Source: Pseudoflavonifractor sp964504285 (GTDB lineage: Bacteria; Bacillota; Clostridia; Oscillospirales; Oscillospiraceae). From it: a stretch of DNA of 14,928 nt. The translations under genes and the position numbers were made by a program. This document shows positions 1 through 5,806 of the stretch, in pieces (position 1 is the first letter of the stretch; each line of letters starts with the position of its first letter). The DNA lies in the NCBI GenBank assembly GCA_964504285.1, contig CAZDDZ010000068.1:1-14928 (forward strand), read 5' to 3'. Below the pieces are notes generated by a model. The model was not told where the DNA came from. It did not search any database and saw nothing but the letters and a program-made list of their open reading frames with translations.

Positions 1-12
1 GTTCCAAGGTAG

Positions 13-34
13 GGGGCGATGCCCACATCGCCCC
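13..34. other. Perfect 9-bp hairpin downstream of the rpmA terminator
   Basis: The arms GGGGCGATG (13-21) and CATCGCCCC (26-34) pair perfectly around a 4-nt loop. No T-run follows on either strand, so it is not a convincing terminator. It lies beyond the rpmA terminator, in what is probably the gap before the next minus-strand gene. In many Firmicutes that gene is obgE, but it is outside the window. The role is unknown; it could be an operator, an RNA leader element or a short intergenic repeat. Confidence 0.4.
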
Positions 35-45
35 GCCCACAGAGA

Positions 46-79
46 AAAAGCCCCGAACGGAAACCCGTCCGAGGCTTTT
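46..79 (-). terminator. Intrinsic terminator of the rplU-prp-rpmA operon
   Basis: Read on the minus strand, a 15-bp stem (65-79 with 46-60, including two G-U pairs) encloses a 4-nt GTTT loop. It ends in a run of T (TTTTTCTCT) that continues past the 3' arm. It begins 22 nt after the rpmA stop codon. The stem, loop and U-tract together make a standard Rho-independent terminator. Confidence 0.85.
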
Positions 80-101
80 AGTATAACCAAATCCGTTTGG
101 T

Positions 102-386
102 TTACTGGGCAATCTCAACAATCGTGACCTGCTTGCGGTCCTTGCCGAGACGCTCGAACTTCACCTTGCCGTCCTTGAGGGCGAACAGGGTGTCATCCTT
201 GCCCTTGCCCACATTGACGCCGGGATGAATGTGGGTGCCGCGCTGACGGACGAGAATGTTGCCGGCCAGAACGAACTGACCGTCGCCCCGCTTCACGCCC
301 AGGCGCTTGGACTCAGAATCACGGCCGTTACGGGTAGAACCCACGCCCTTCTTATGAGCGAAGAACTGAAGACCAATTTTCAGCAT
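102..386 (-). CDS. rpmA: 50S ribosomal protein L27
   Basis: This 94-residue protein is bL27, a large-subunit protein whose N-terminus reaches the peptidyl transferase centre. The chosen start gives the N-terminus MLKIGLQFFAHKKGVGSTRN, the Firmicutes form: residues 1-9 end in the FF|AHKKG site cut by the Prp protease. GSTRNGRDS and the GNILVRQRGT stretch are typical L27 core motifs. A TGGAGG ribosome binding site lies about 10 nt upstream of the ATG at 384-386. The frame stays open upstream for 28 more codons, but these carry no L27 similarity and would bypass that site. It is the last visible gene of the rplU-prp-rpmA operon, 40 nt after prp, and is followed by a terminator. Confidence 0.97.
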   Translation of the reverse strand: MLKIGLQFFAHKKGVGSTRNGRDSESKRLGVKRGDGQFVLAGNILVRQRGTHIHPGVNVGKGKDDTLFALKDGKVKFERLGKDRKQVTIVEIAQ

Positions 387-426
387 TGTGTACACCTCCA
401 TAAAGTGACTTGTATGCGGCGGGGAA

Positions 427-753
427 TTATTCTTCCTCCACCACCATAATGTTTTCGGGATACTCCTCATGCAGCTCAGCCAGGTAGACCATGAGAGCGG
501 TCATTAGAGCCTGACATGTGCTCTCGTTGGTTTGGCCCAGGGAGCCGGGGAGCTTGAGGGAAACCTGGTCGCCCTTGACCTTAACGGACGCCTCCAGTCC
601 CAGCACGTCGTTGACGGCGCACTCGGTCAGGCGGACGGCGCTGGTAATGGCGGCACAGACAATGTCGCTGCCCTCGTCGGCGTAGCCGCTGTGGCCTTTT
701 ACACAAAAGCCCACGATCCGCTCGCCATCCATGGAAAAGGAGACTGTCGTCAT
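427..753 (-). CDS. prp: Ribosomal-processing cysteine protease Prp
   Basis: This 108-residue protein belongs to the Prp (YsxB/DUF464) family, which removes the N-terminal extension of L27 in Firmicutes. The predicted catalytic pair is visible: His21 in the GHSGYA motif and Cys33 in the DIVCAA motif. The length and the position between rplU and rpmA are the family norm, and the neighbouring L27 carries the matching FF|AHKKG site. The start codon lies only 5 nt after the rplU stop, and I see no strong Shine-Dalgarno sequence in the preceding bases. Translation is therefore probably coupled to rplU, which would also keep protease output low relative to its ribosomal substrate. The acidic tail (VVEEE) is not a recognised motif. 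Confidence 0.95.
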   Translation of the reverse strand: MTTVSFSMDGERIVGFCVKGHSGYADEGSDIVCAAITSAVRLTECAVNDVLGLEASVKVKGDQVSLKLPGSLGQTNESTCQALMTALMVYLAELHEEYPENIMVVEEE

Positions 754-758
754 CTCAA

Positions 759-1070
759 TTACACAGAAATTTTGCCGATGGTCACCTTGGTGTACGGCTG
801 ACGGTGGCCCTGACGCTTACGATAGCCCTTTTTGGGGTTATACTTGAAGATACGAATCTTCTTGCCGCGGCCGTTCTTTACGACGCTGGCCTCAACCTTC
901 GCGCCCTCCACCATGGGAAGACCGAACGTAGCCTTGTCGCCGTCCAGAATAGCCAGCACCTTGTCAAAGGTGACGGCGTCGCCGGCGTTGACATCCAGCT
1001 TCTCAATGAAAAGGGTATCCCCCTCGGTCACCTTAAACTGCTTGCCGCCGGTTTCGATAATTGCGTGCAT
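759..1070 (-). CDS. rplU: 50S ribosomal protein L21
   Basis: This 103-residue protein is bL21, a 23S rRNA-binding protein of the large subunit. The N-terminus MHAIIETGGKQFKVTEGD and the C-terminal KKGYRKRQGHRQPYTKVTI stretch are diagnostic of L21. The start at 1068-1070 is preceded by GGAGAGG. An in-frame ATG 19 codons further up lies within the untranslated leader and adds no family-like sequence. It is the first gene of the rplU-prp-rpmA operon, driven by the promoter at 1198-1226 through a leader of roughly 120 nt that may carry L21 autoregulation. Confidence 0.97.
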   Translation of the reverse strand: MHAIIETGGKQFKVTEGDTLFIEKLDVNAGDAVTFDKVLAILDGDKATFGLPMVEGAKVEASVVKNGRGKKIRIFKYNPKKGYRKRQGHRQPYTKVTIGKISV

Positions 1071-1191
1071 TCCTTGCACCTCTCCTTCATTACGGGCTCG
1101 CTGTCGGAGGCGGAAGCGTGCAAACACCCGTTGCCGGGTCTTTTGCGCGTAATATTACGCTTGCTTCACTTTTAAACCTATTCAAAGCGGC
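1071..1191 (-). promoter_or_regulatory. rplU 5' leader, candidate L21 autoregulatory leader
   Basis: About 120 nt lie between the inferred transcription start and the rplU ATG. On the minus strand the leader holds a 14-nt perfect palindrome (GCGTAATATTACGC, 1147-1160). A 5-bp hairpin closed by a GCAA tetraloop (ACCCG-GCAA-CGGGT) follows, then a GC-rich stretch just before the GGAGAGG ribosome binding site. Many Firmicutes carry a structured L21 leader RNA in this position, through which L21 is thought to control its own operon. I could not run a covariance search, so the match to that family rests on position and visible secondary structure. Confidence 0.45.
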
Positions 1192-1197
1192 TTTAGG

Positions 1198-1226
1198 ATT
1201 ATATCAGCCAAACCTTGAAAAGTCAA
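1198..1226 (-). promoter_or_regulatory. Sigma-A promoter for rplU-prp-rpmA
   Basis: On the minus strand, TTGACT (1221-1226) and TATAAT (1198-1203) are separated by exactly 17 bp. The -10 is perfect and the -35 differs from consensus at one base. The predicted transcript starts near 1191. It is back-to-back with the plus-strand promoter at 1259-1287. Confidence 0.85.
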
Positions 1227-1258
1227 GGGCTTCCTCTGCTTTTTTTGCACTTTTTCCT

Positions 1259-1287
1259 TTGCATTTTACACCTCTATGTGATATAAT
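1259..1287 (+). promoter_or_regulatory. Extended -10 promoter for the DUF1836-degV unit
   Basis: TATAAT (1282-1287) is preceded by TG one base away, making an extended -10 (TGATATAAT). The -35 position at 17-bp spacing reads TTGCAT (1259-1264), a weak match, which is acceptable for extended -10 promoters. The start codon follows 32 bp after the -10. Confidence 0.7.
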
Positions 1288-1318
1288 AATGAATACTAGA
1301 TTGCAAGGGGGGCTACGC

Positions 1319-1864
1319 ATGGAAGAACTGAAGGAATTGAAGAACCGCCTGTTGGAGGAACGGCCTCAGGGATGGGATGATTTTCCCGATATCGGCCTTT
1401 ATATGGACCAAATTATTTCCTATATGCCGCGGCAGCTGATTCACTATGGAGACGGCGAAACTTTGACCTCCGCTATGGTAAATAACTATATTAAGGATGG
1501 CATGCTTCCCCGGGCCGAGGGCAAGCGTTACTCACGCACCCACCTGGCCTACCTCACCGCGATCTGTGCCCTCAAGCAGGTACTCTCGGTGCGCGGAGCC
1601 AGTCTCCTGGTGGGGGCGGGCACCGTTAGCAGGGACGCCGAGTACCTGTACGGCTACTTCTGCGGAGAGCTTGACAAGGCGCTGGCTGAAACCGGACAGG
1701 CCCTGGACGAGGAAACCGCCGAGAAGGACTTGCCCAAGCTGGCTCTGGGTCTGGCGCTGCGCAGCTATGCTGACAAGCTGGCCTGCGAACGCATTTTGGA
1801 TATTATCCGCGCGCGCAAGGCCCCGGAAGGCGCGCGGGAAAAAGGCAAAAAGGACACCAAATAA
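1319..1864 (+). CDS. DUF1836 domain-containing protein
   Basis: This 181-residue soluble protein resembles the DUF1836 family, common in Firmicutes and of unknown biochemical function. Residues about 49-85 (LTSAMVNNYIKDGMLP, then KRYSRTHLAYLTAI) look like the MerR-type helix-turn-helix plus wing that family members carry, so a DNA-binding regulatory role is plausible. The C-terminus is lysine/arginine rich. The start is set by an AAGGGGGG ribosome binding site just before the ATG at 1319; the frame is open upstream but runs back through the promoter. It is 28 nt ahead of the DegV gene and very likely cotranscribed with it. Family assignment is fairly secure; function is inferred. Confidence 0.8.
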   Translation: MEELKELKNRLLEERPQGWDDFPDIGLYMDQIISYMPRQLIHYGDGETLTSAMVNNYIKDGMLPRAEGKRYSRTHLAYLTAICALKQVLSVRGASLLVGAGTVSRDAEYLYGYFCGELDKALAETGQALDEETAEKDLPKLALGLALRSYADKLACERILDIIRARKAPEGAREKGKKDTK

Positions 1865-1892
1865 ATTACCCCACAATCAGGAGGTTATTAAA

Positions 1893-2765
1893 ATGAGTGA
1901 CTATGTAATCTTTACCGACAGCTCCGCCGACCTCACAAACGAGATGGTAGAGGAGCTGGGTTTAAACGTTCTGCCCCTGAGCTTTACCATTCAGGGCAAG
2001 ACCTATCACAACTACCCCGACAACCGAGAGATGGACCCCACGGTCTTTTATAACATGCTCCGGGGCGGCGAAATGTGCACCACCTCCGCCGTAAACGTGG
2101 CGGACTATACCGAAGCGCTGGAGCCCGTGCTTCAGGCCGGTAAGGATGTTTTACTGATGGTCTTTTCCTCCGGCCTGTCGGCCACCTATCAGTCTGCCAA
2201 GCTGGCTGCCGAGGAGCTGTCCGAGAAATATCCAGAGCGCAAGATTTACGCCGTAGATACCCTCTGTGCCTCCTTGGGTCAGGGACTTCTGGTGTGGCAC
2301 GCGGCACAGCGGAAAAAAGCGGGCAAGAGCCTGGAGGAAGTGCGCGACTGGGTAGAGGAGAACAAACTTAACCTCTGCCACTGGTTCACCGTGGATGATC
2401 TTCACTTCCTCAAGCGCGGCGGCCGGGTTTCCGCCGCCACTGCCGTGGTGGGCACCATGCTGCACATTAAGCCCGTCCTTCATGTGGATGATGAAGGCCA
2501 TCTTATTAACATGTCTAAGGCCCGCGGCCGCGCTGCCTCTCTCACCGCACTGGTGGACAACATGGAGAAAACCGCCATTCATCCCGGTGAACAGGTTGTC
2601 TTTATCAGCCACGGCGACTGTCCCGAGGATGCCCGCTCGGTGGCCGAGGACGTAAAAAAGCGCTTCGGCGTTCAGACGGTTGTGCTCAATCACGTGGGCC
2701 CCGTCATCGGCGCACACTCCGGCCCCGGCACTGTGGCGCTGTTTTTCCTGGGCACCAAGCGGTAA
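1893..2765 (+). CDS. DegV family fatty acid-binding protein (FakB-like)
   Basis: This 290-residue protein matches DegV-family proteins, which bind a single fatty acid; FakB members present it to the kinase FakA for phosphorylation and entry into phospholipid synthesis. Visible family features are the N-terminal DSSADL, the TSAVN segment (usually TSxPS), SSGLSATYQSA, the LKRGGRVS motif, IKPVLHVDDEGHL, and the C-terminal HVGPVIGAHSGPGT ligand-carboxylate region. An ideal AGGAGG ribosome binding site lies at 1879-1884. The FakA kinase gene is not in the window. It shares the promoter at 1259-1287 with the DUF1836 gene and is followed by a large intrinsic hairpin. Confidence 0.9.
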   Translation: MSDYVIFTDSSADLTNEMVEELGLNVLPLSFTIQGKTYHNYPDNREMDPTVFYNMLRGGEMCTTSAVNVADYTEALEPVLQAGKDVLLMVFSSGLSATYQSAKLAAEELSEKYPERKIYAVDTLCASLGQGLLVWHAAQRKKAGKSLEEVRDWVEENKLNLCHWFTVDDLHFLKRGGRVSAATAVVGTMLHIKPVLHVDDEGHLINMSKARGRAASLTALVDNMEKTAIHPGEQVVFISHGDCPEDARSVAEDVKKRFGVQTVVLNHVGPVIGAHSGPGTVALFFLGTKR

Positions 2766-2780
2766 TTTGCGAAAAAACGG

Positions 2781-2858
2781 CAGACATGGAAAACAGGTCT
2801 TATAAGCCTGTGGGACACAATAAGTCGTGTCCCACAGGCTGTCATGTCTGTTTTATTT
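2781..2858 (+). terminator. Two-storey intrinsic terminator between degV and prmA
   Basis: A perfect 14-bp apical stem (2805-2818 with 2827-2840, 8-nt loop) sits on an 8-bp basal stem (CAGACATG 2781-2788 with CATGTCTG 2843-2850). TTTTATTT follows directly (2851-2858). A 16-nt bulge on the 5' side contains ACAGG (2793-2797), which can pair instead with CCTGT (2807-2811) and so compete with the apical stem. The T-run touches the prmA ribosome binding site (TGGAGG), so this may be a leaky terminator or attenuator rather than a simple end-of-gene signal. Confidence 0.85.
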
Positions 2859-2868
2859 GGAGGTAACT

Positions 2869-3810
2869 ATGAATCAGTGGCTTGAAGTTTCCCTAAACAC
2901 CACCGACGCCGAGCTTGACGGTCTGGCCGACCGGCTCACCGCCAACGGTGTTACCGGCCTGGTGCTGGAAAGCGAGGAGGACTTCCACACCTTCTTGGAG
3001 CAGAATCGTCAGTATTGGGACTATGTAGACGAGGAGCTTTTGGAGCACATGAAGGGTGTGGCCCGGGTAAAGTTCTACGTCACCGACGATGCCGAGGGCA
3101 AGGCTCAGCTGGCGGCCTGGCTGGACGGCATTGACGTGCCCTACACCACCGCCGGACTCAACGAGGAGGACTGGGCCAATAACTGGAAGCAGTATTATAA
3201 GCCCATGAGCGTGGGCGAGCGGCTCTACATTGTGCCCGAATGGGAAAAGGGCCAGACTCCCCTGCCGGAAGACAAGGTTCCCCTCTACCTAAATCCCGGC
3301 CTAATTTTCGGTACGGGAAGCCATGCCTCCACTCAGCTCTGCCTGGAGGGGGTAGAAGCCCATACCGCCCCCGGGGACAAGGTACTGGATTTGGGCTGCG
3401 GCAGCGGTATCCTCTCCATTGCCGCCCTTTGCCTGGGTGCTGCCGGCGCGGTAGGTGTGGATATTGACCCCAAGGCGGTTAATGTGGCCTACGAGAATGC
3501 CGCCATGAACGACATTGGCAAGGACCGTTACACCGTGCTGGCCGGTGATGTACTCTCGGACAAGCGTCTGGCTGCAAAATTGGCGGAGCAGAAATACCGG
3601 CTGGTGCTGGCCAATATTGTCTCGGATGTCATTATCCCTCTCTCGGCCCATGTGGACAATCTTTTGACCCAGGACGGACTTTTCCTCTGCTCAGGCATCA
3701 TTGATACCCGGGCGGACGAGGTGCAGGGCGCTATGGAGCAAAACGGCCTTATGATACTGGAGCGCCGTGAGCGAGCCGGCTGGGTTGCTTTTGTGGCAAA
3801 AAAGGCATAA
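2869..3810 (+). CDS. prmA: Ribosomal protein L11 methyltransferase
   Basis: This 313-residue protein is PrmA, an S-adenosylmethionine-dependent enzyme that trimethylates ribosomal protein L11. The N-terminal L11-recognition domain covers about residues 1-95, with a linker containing the conserved WxxxWKxYYKPM segment (about 102-113). The Rossmann methyltransferase domain follows. SAM-binding features include GTGSHASTQLCL (148-159), DLGCGSG (174-180), GVDIDPKAVNVA, and LANI (247-250) as the PrmA version of motif IV. Length is normal for the family. The ATG at 2869 has TTTGGAGG just upstream. No promoter is visible between the degV terminator and this start, so expression probably depends on readthrough from degV or a promoter I could not recognise. 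Confidence 0.95.
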   Translation: MNQWLEVSLNTTDAELDGLADRLTANGVTGLVLESEEDFHTFLEQNRQYWDYVDEELLEHMKGVARVKFYVTDDAEGKAQLAAWLDGIDVPYTTAGLNEEDWANNWKQYYKPMSVGERLYIVPEWEKGQTPLPEDKVPLYLNPGLIFGTGSHASTQLCLEGVEAHTAPGDKVLDLGCGSGILSIAALCLGAAGAVGVDIDPKAVNVAYENAAMNDIGKDRYTVLAGDVLSDKRLAAKLAEQKYRLVLANIVSDVIIPLSAHVDNLLTQDGLFLCSGIIDTRADEVQGAMEQNGLMILERRERAGWVAFVAKKA

Positions 3811-3815
3811 AATAA

Positions 3816-3851
3816 GGGGCGGACGGTTTTGCTGTCCGCCCCATTTTATTA
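3816..3851 (+). terminator. Intrinsic terminator between prmA and the phosphoesterase gene
   Basis: A perfect 9-bp stem (GGGGCGGAC 3816-3824 with GTCCGCCCC 3834-3842) has a 9-nt loop and is followed by ATTTTATTA. It begins 5 nt after the prmA stop, and the next start codon is only 14 nt after the T-run, repeating the arrangement seen before prmA. Confidence 0.85.
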
Positions 3852-3864
3852 TTGCGAGGTTTTC

Positions 3865-4974
3865 ATGAAGAAAGCAAGGGTTCAAAAACTGAATTTACCT
3901 CGAGGCAGGCGCGTGCTGGTCGTCAGCGACGTGCACGGCGACTTGCCCCTGTTTCGCCGCCTGCTGAAAAAAGCGCAATTTTGTGAGGACGACATTCTCT
4001 TTGTACTGGGAGACTTTTTGGAGAAGGGGGCCCACAGCCTGGCTACCCTGCGCTACCTTATGGAGCTGTCTCAGCGCTATACCGTGTATACCCTCAACGG
4101 TAACTGCGACGATTTGGTCACCGGCTTTGTGGACGGACGCAAGGAGCTGCCTGACCCCTTTTTTCGGTACTATCTCGGCGTGTTCGGCGAACGGTGCACC
4201 CTGGTGCAGATGGGCCGGGAGGCCGGACTGACCGACCAGGTTATGGAGGACTACCCCCGATTCCGGGCCGTCTTGCGGGATTGTTTTGCCCCCGAGTTTG
4301 ATTTCCTGCGCCGTATGCCTACGATTATTGATACGCCCAATCTGCTCTTTGTCCATGGCGGTATTCCTTCGGAAGATCGCATGGAGGAGCTGGACGCTTG
4401 GCGTTGCATGAAGAATGACGACTTTGCCCTTCAAGACGTTTGCCTATCCAAGTGGTGCGTGGTGGGACACACGCCCGCCACCCTGTATCACCCCCAGGTT
4501 CCCTGCGCCAATCCCTTTATTCTTGCAGAAAAGCGGCTGGTGAGTATTGACGGCGGCTGCTCCATTAAGCCGGACGGGCAGCTTAATCTGCTGGTTTTAA
4601 AGGACGGGCGGGACACTGATTTCCACTTTATCAGTGCGGATAATCTTTCTTCCGTTACCGCCGCAGACCCCCAGTCCCCCTCTCCCCACAGCGTGAATAT
4701 CCGCTGGGGGCACAACATATTGGAGCTTTTAGAGGAAGGTGTGGAATTTTCCCGCTGCTATCACCCCGAAAGCGGGCGGACGGTGGAAGTCCTCACCGAT
4801 TACCTCTACCGGGATAAAGAGGGTCTTCTCCGCTGTCAGGACTCCACCGATTATCATCTGCCCGTTGCCCCCGGCGATGTCCTCTCGTTGGTGCGGCGCA
4901 CCTCCAAAGGTCTGCTTGCCAAAAAGGACGGCGTAACCGGATGGTATTACGGGCGGGTATTAGGGGACCTCTGA
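3865..4974 (+). CDS. Calcineurin-like metallophosphoesterase with C-terminal SH3-like segment
   Basis: This 369-residue protein carries the full metal-site motif set of calcineurin-like phosphoesterases: SDVHGD (21-26), GDFLEKG (49-55, usually GDxVDRG), GNCDD (79-83), VHGG (163-166) and GHTP (201-204). SIDGG follows at 228-232. The layout is that of PrpE/ApaH/PPP-type phosphatases, so substrates could be phosphoproteins or dinucleoside polyphosphates; which one cannot be told. After a linker (about 260-325), residues 335-366 (GDVLSLVRR...KKDGVTGWYYGRVL) resemble a bacterial SH3-like domain. No signal peptide or membrane segment is visible, so it is probably cytoplasmic. The start uses GCGAGGT about 5 nt upstream of the ATG. 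The last four codons and the stop lie inside the repeat element that starts at 4960. Confidence 0.85.
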   Translation: MKKARVQKLNLPRGRRVLVVSDVHGDLPLFRRLLKKAQFCEDDILFVLGDFLEKGAHSLATLRYLMELSQRYTVYTLNGNCDDLVTGFVDGRKELPDPFFRYYLGVFGERCTLVQMGREAGLTDQVMEDYPRFRAVLRDCFAPEFDFLRRMPTIIDTPNLLFVHGGIPSEDRMEELDAWRCMKNDDFALQDVCLSKWCVVGHTPATLYHPQVPCANPFILAEKRLVSIDGGCSIKPDGQLNLLVLKDGRDTDFHFISADNLSSVTAADPQSPSPHSVNIRWGHNILELLEEGVEFSRCYHPESGRTVEVLTDYLYRDKEGLLRCQDSTDYHLPVAPGDVLSLVRRTSKGLLAKKDGVTGWYYGRVLGDL

Positions 4975-5125
4975 TTTAATCCCAACGCATGTCTTGGCGG
5001 TGTCTTTTCCGACCAGACTGCGACAAAAAATTTGAAATCCGTCAGGATTCCTGCAATTTGGGGCTTGCTGGACAAAAAACACATGCGGAATCCGCACGAC
5101 TGGATTTAATCAGAGCTTTCTTAGA
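4960..5125 (+). repeat. Inverted-repeat-ended element, copy 1
   Basis: This 166-bp sequence has a diverged second copy at 11867-12051 in opposite orientation. Imperfect terminal inverted repeats of about 21 bp share the core CTCTGATT (about 15 of 21 positions match between the two ends). Blocks conserved with copy 2 include CCTCTGATTTA, TTGC(T/C)GGACAAAAAA followed by ACATGCG, and CACGACTGGAT. An internal hairpin (AATCC-GTCA-GGATT, 5036-5049) corresponds to a hairpin of different sequence but identical loop in copy 2. There is no reading frame inside. It resembles a miniature inverted-repeat transposable element or mobile RNA-structured intergenic repeat; I do not recognise a named family and could not define a target duplication. 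Confidence 0.75.
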
Positions 5126-5145
5126 ATAAACATTTGCGCCCCCTC

Positions 5146-5174
5146 TTGACAAAGCGGGGGCGCATCGTTATAAT
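5146..5174 (+). promoter_or_regulatory. Consensus sigma-A promoter of the TetR-family gene
   Basis: TTGACA (5146-5151) and TATAAT (5169-5174) are both perfect and 17 bp apart. Transcription would begin near 5181, inside the palindrome at 5174-5186. Such a strong promoter with an overlapping operator is what a self-repressed regulator would have. Confidence 0.92.
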
Positions 5175-5186
5175 GAACGTTGTTCA
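5174..5186 (+). promoter_or_regulatory. Candidate TetR operator 1 (TGAAC-GTT-GTTCA)
   Basis: A perfect 5+3+5 inverted repeat begins at the last base of the -10 and spans the expected transcription start. A repressor bound here would block RNA polymerase. The same half-sites recur at 5807-5821 before the downstream membrane genes, which supports this as the target of the adjacent TetR-family protein (inference). Confidence 0.75.
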
Positions 5187-5202
5187 GATTGGAGATGAGG
5201 TC

Positions 5203-5766
5203 TTGAACAAAAGTGTGACCAGCCGTGAACAGTTACTGGACGCGGCGAAGGTAATCGCCTATGGGCAGGGCCTTGCCGCCGTAAATATCCGCGCCGTGGC
5301 TACCGCCTGCGGCATAGCGGTGGGCTCCATCTATAATTACTTTCCCACCAAAGCCGACTTAATTGCAGCAATCATTGAGGACTTTTGGCGCAACTCGGTT
5401 CGCATGGAGCACTGCATTCCCGCTCAAGGCGAGCCCTTTCCCGCCTTTGTGGGGCGGCTCTACGGGAATTTGGCGCAGCAACTCAAGGCCTTTCAGTCCG
5501 GCTTTTTGGCACAGGTCGCGGCGCTGGGTGCCGAGGAGCGGCGCAAGGGGCGCATTCTGGAGGCCGTTTGCTTTGACCACATGAAGCACGGCCTGCGCAT
5601 GGCGCTGGACCAAAGCGGGGCGGCGAGTCCTCTGCTGGAGAACGACGAGGACAAAACCGCCTTTATTGATTTGGTCTTTGCCACGCTTATGTCACTGCTG
5701 CGGCAGGGCAAAGATGAGTGTGCCTATCTTCAGCGGGTGCTGGAAGCACTGTTTTCTAATCGGTAA
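5203..5766 (+). CDS. TetR/AcrR family transcriptional regulator
   Basis: This 187-residue protein has a typical TetR N-terminal DNA-binding domain: helices at about 7-24 (SREQLLDAAKVIAYGQG) and the helix-turn-helix at about 28-47 ending in the family signature GSIYNYFPTKADLI. The divergent C-terminal ligand-binding and dimerisation domain (about 60-187) gives no clue to the ligand. I chose the TTG at 5203, with GGAG 8 nt upstream. The in-frame ATG at 5173 overlaps the -10 box and would precede the transcription start. Operator-like palindromes flank the gene, suggesting autorepression and control of the two membrane genes that follow. Confidence 0.9.
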   Translation: MNKSVTSREQLLDAAKVIAYGQGLAAVNIRAVATACGIAVGSIYNYFPTKADLIAAIIEDFWRNSVRMEHCIPAQGEPFPAFVGRLYGNLAQQLKAFQSGFLAQVAALGAEERRKGRILEAVCFDHMKHGLRMALDQSGAASPLLENDEDKTAFIDLVFATLMSLLRQGKDECAYLQRVLEALFSNR

Positions 5767-5771
5767 AAGTG

Positions 5772-5799
5772 AAACCGCCATGCGCGGTTTTCCTTTTTC
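5772..5799 (+). terminator. Weak intrinsic terminator after the TetR gene
   Basis: AAACCGC (5772-5778) pairs with GCGGTTT (5784-5790) around a 5-nt loop, followed by TCCTTTTT. The short stem and interrupted T-run suggest partial termination, which could set the ratio of regulator to downstream membrane-protein mRNA. It starts 5 nt after the TetR stop. Confidence 0.6.
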
Positions 5800-5806
5800 C
5801 CCATAA

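Noticed and set aside
387..470. N-terminal extension of L27 to an upstream ATG
   Set aside because: The extra 28 codons overlap the end of prp, lack L27 similarity and skip the TGGAGG site that fits the start at 386.
5029..5059. Intrinsic terminator within repeat copy 1 for the phosphoesterase gene
   Set aside because: The hairpin has a short AT-rich stem with a mismatch and no following T-run. No convincing terminator was found between 4974 and 5146.
5173..5202. Start of the TetR gene at the in-frame ATG 5173
   Set aside because: This ATG overlaps the -10 box and precedes the expected transcription start near 5181, so it would not be in the mRNA. The TTG at 5203 has a spaced GGAG.
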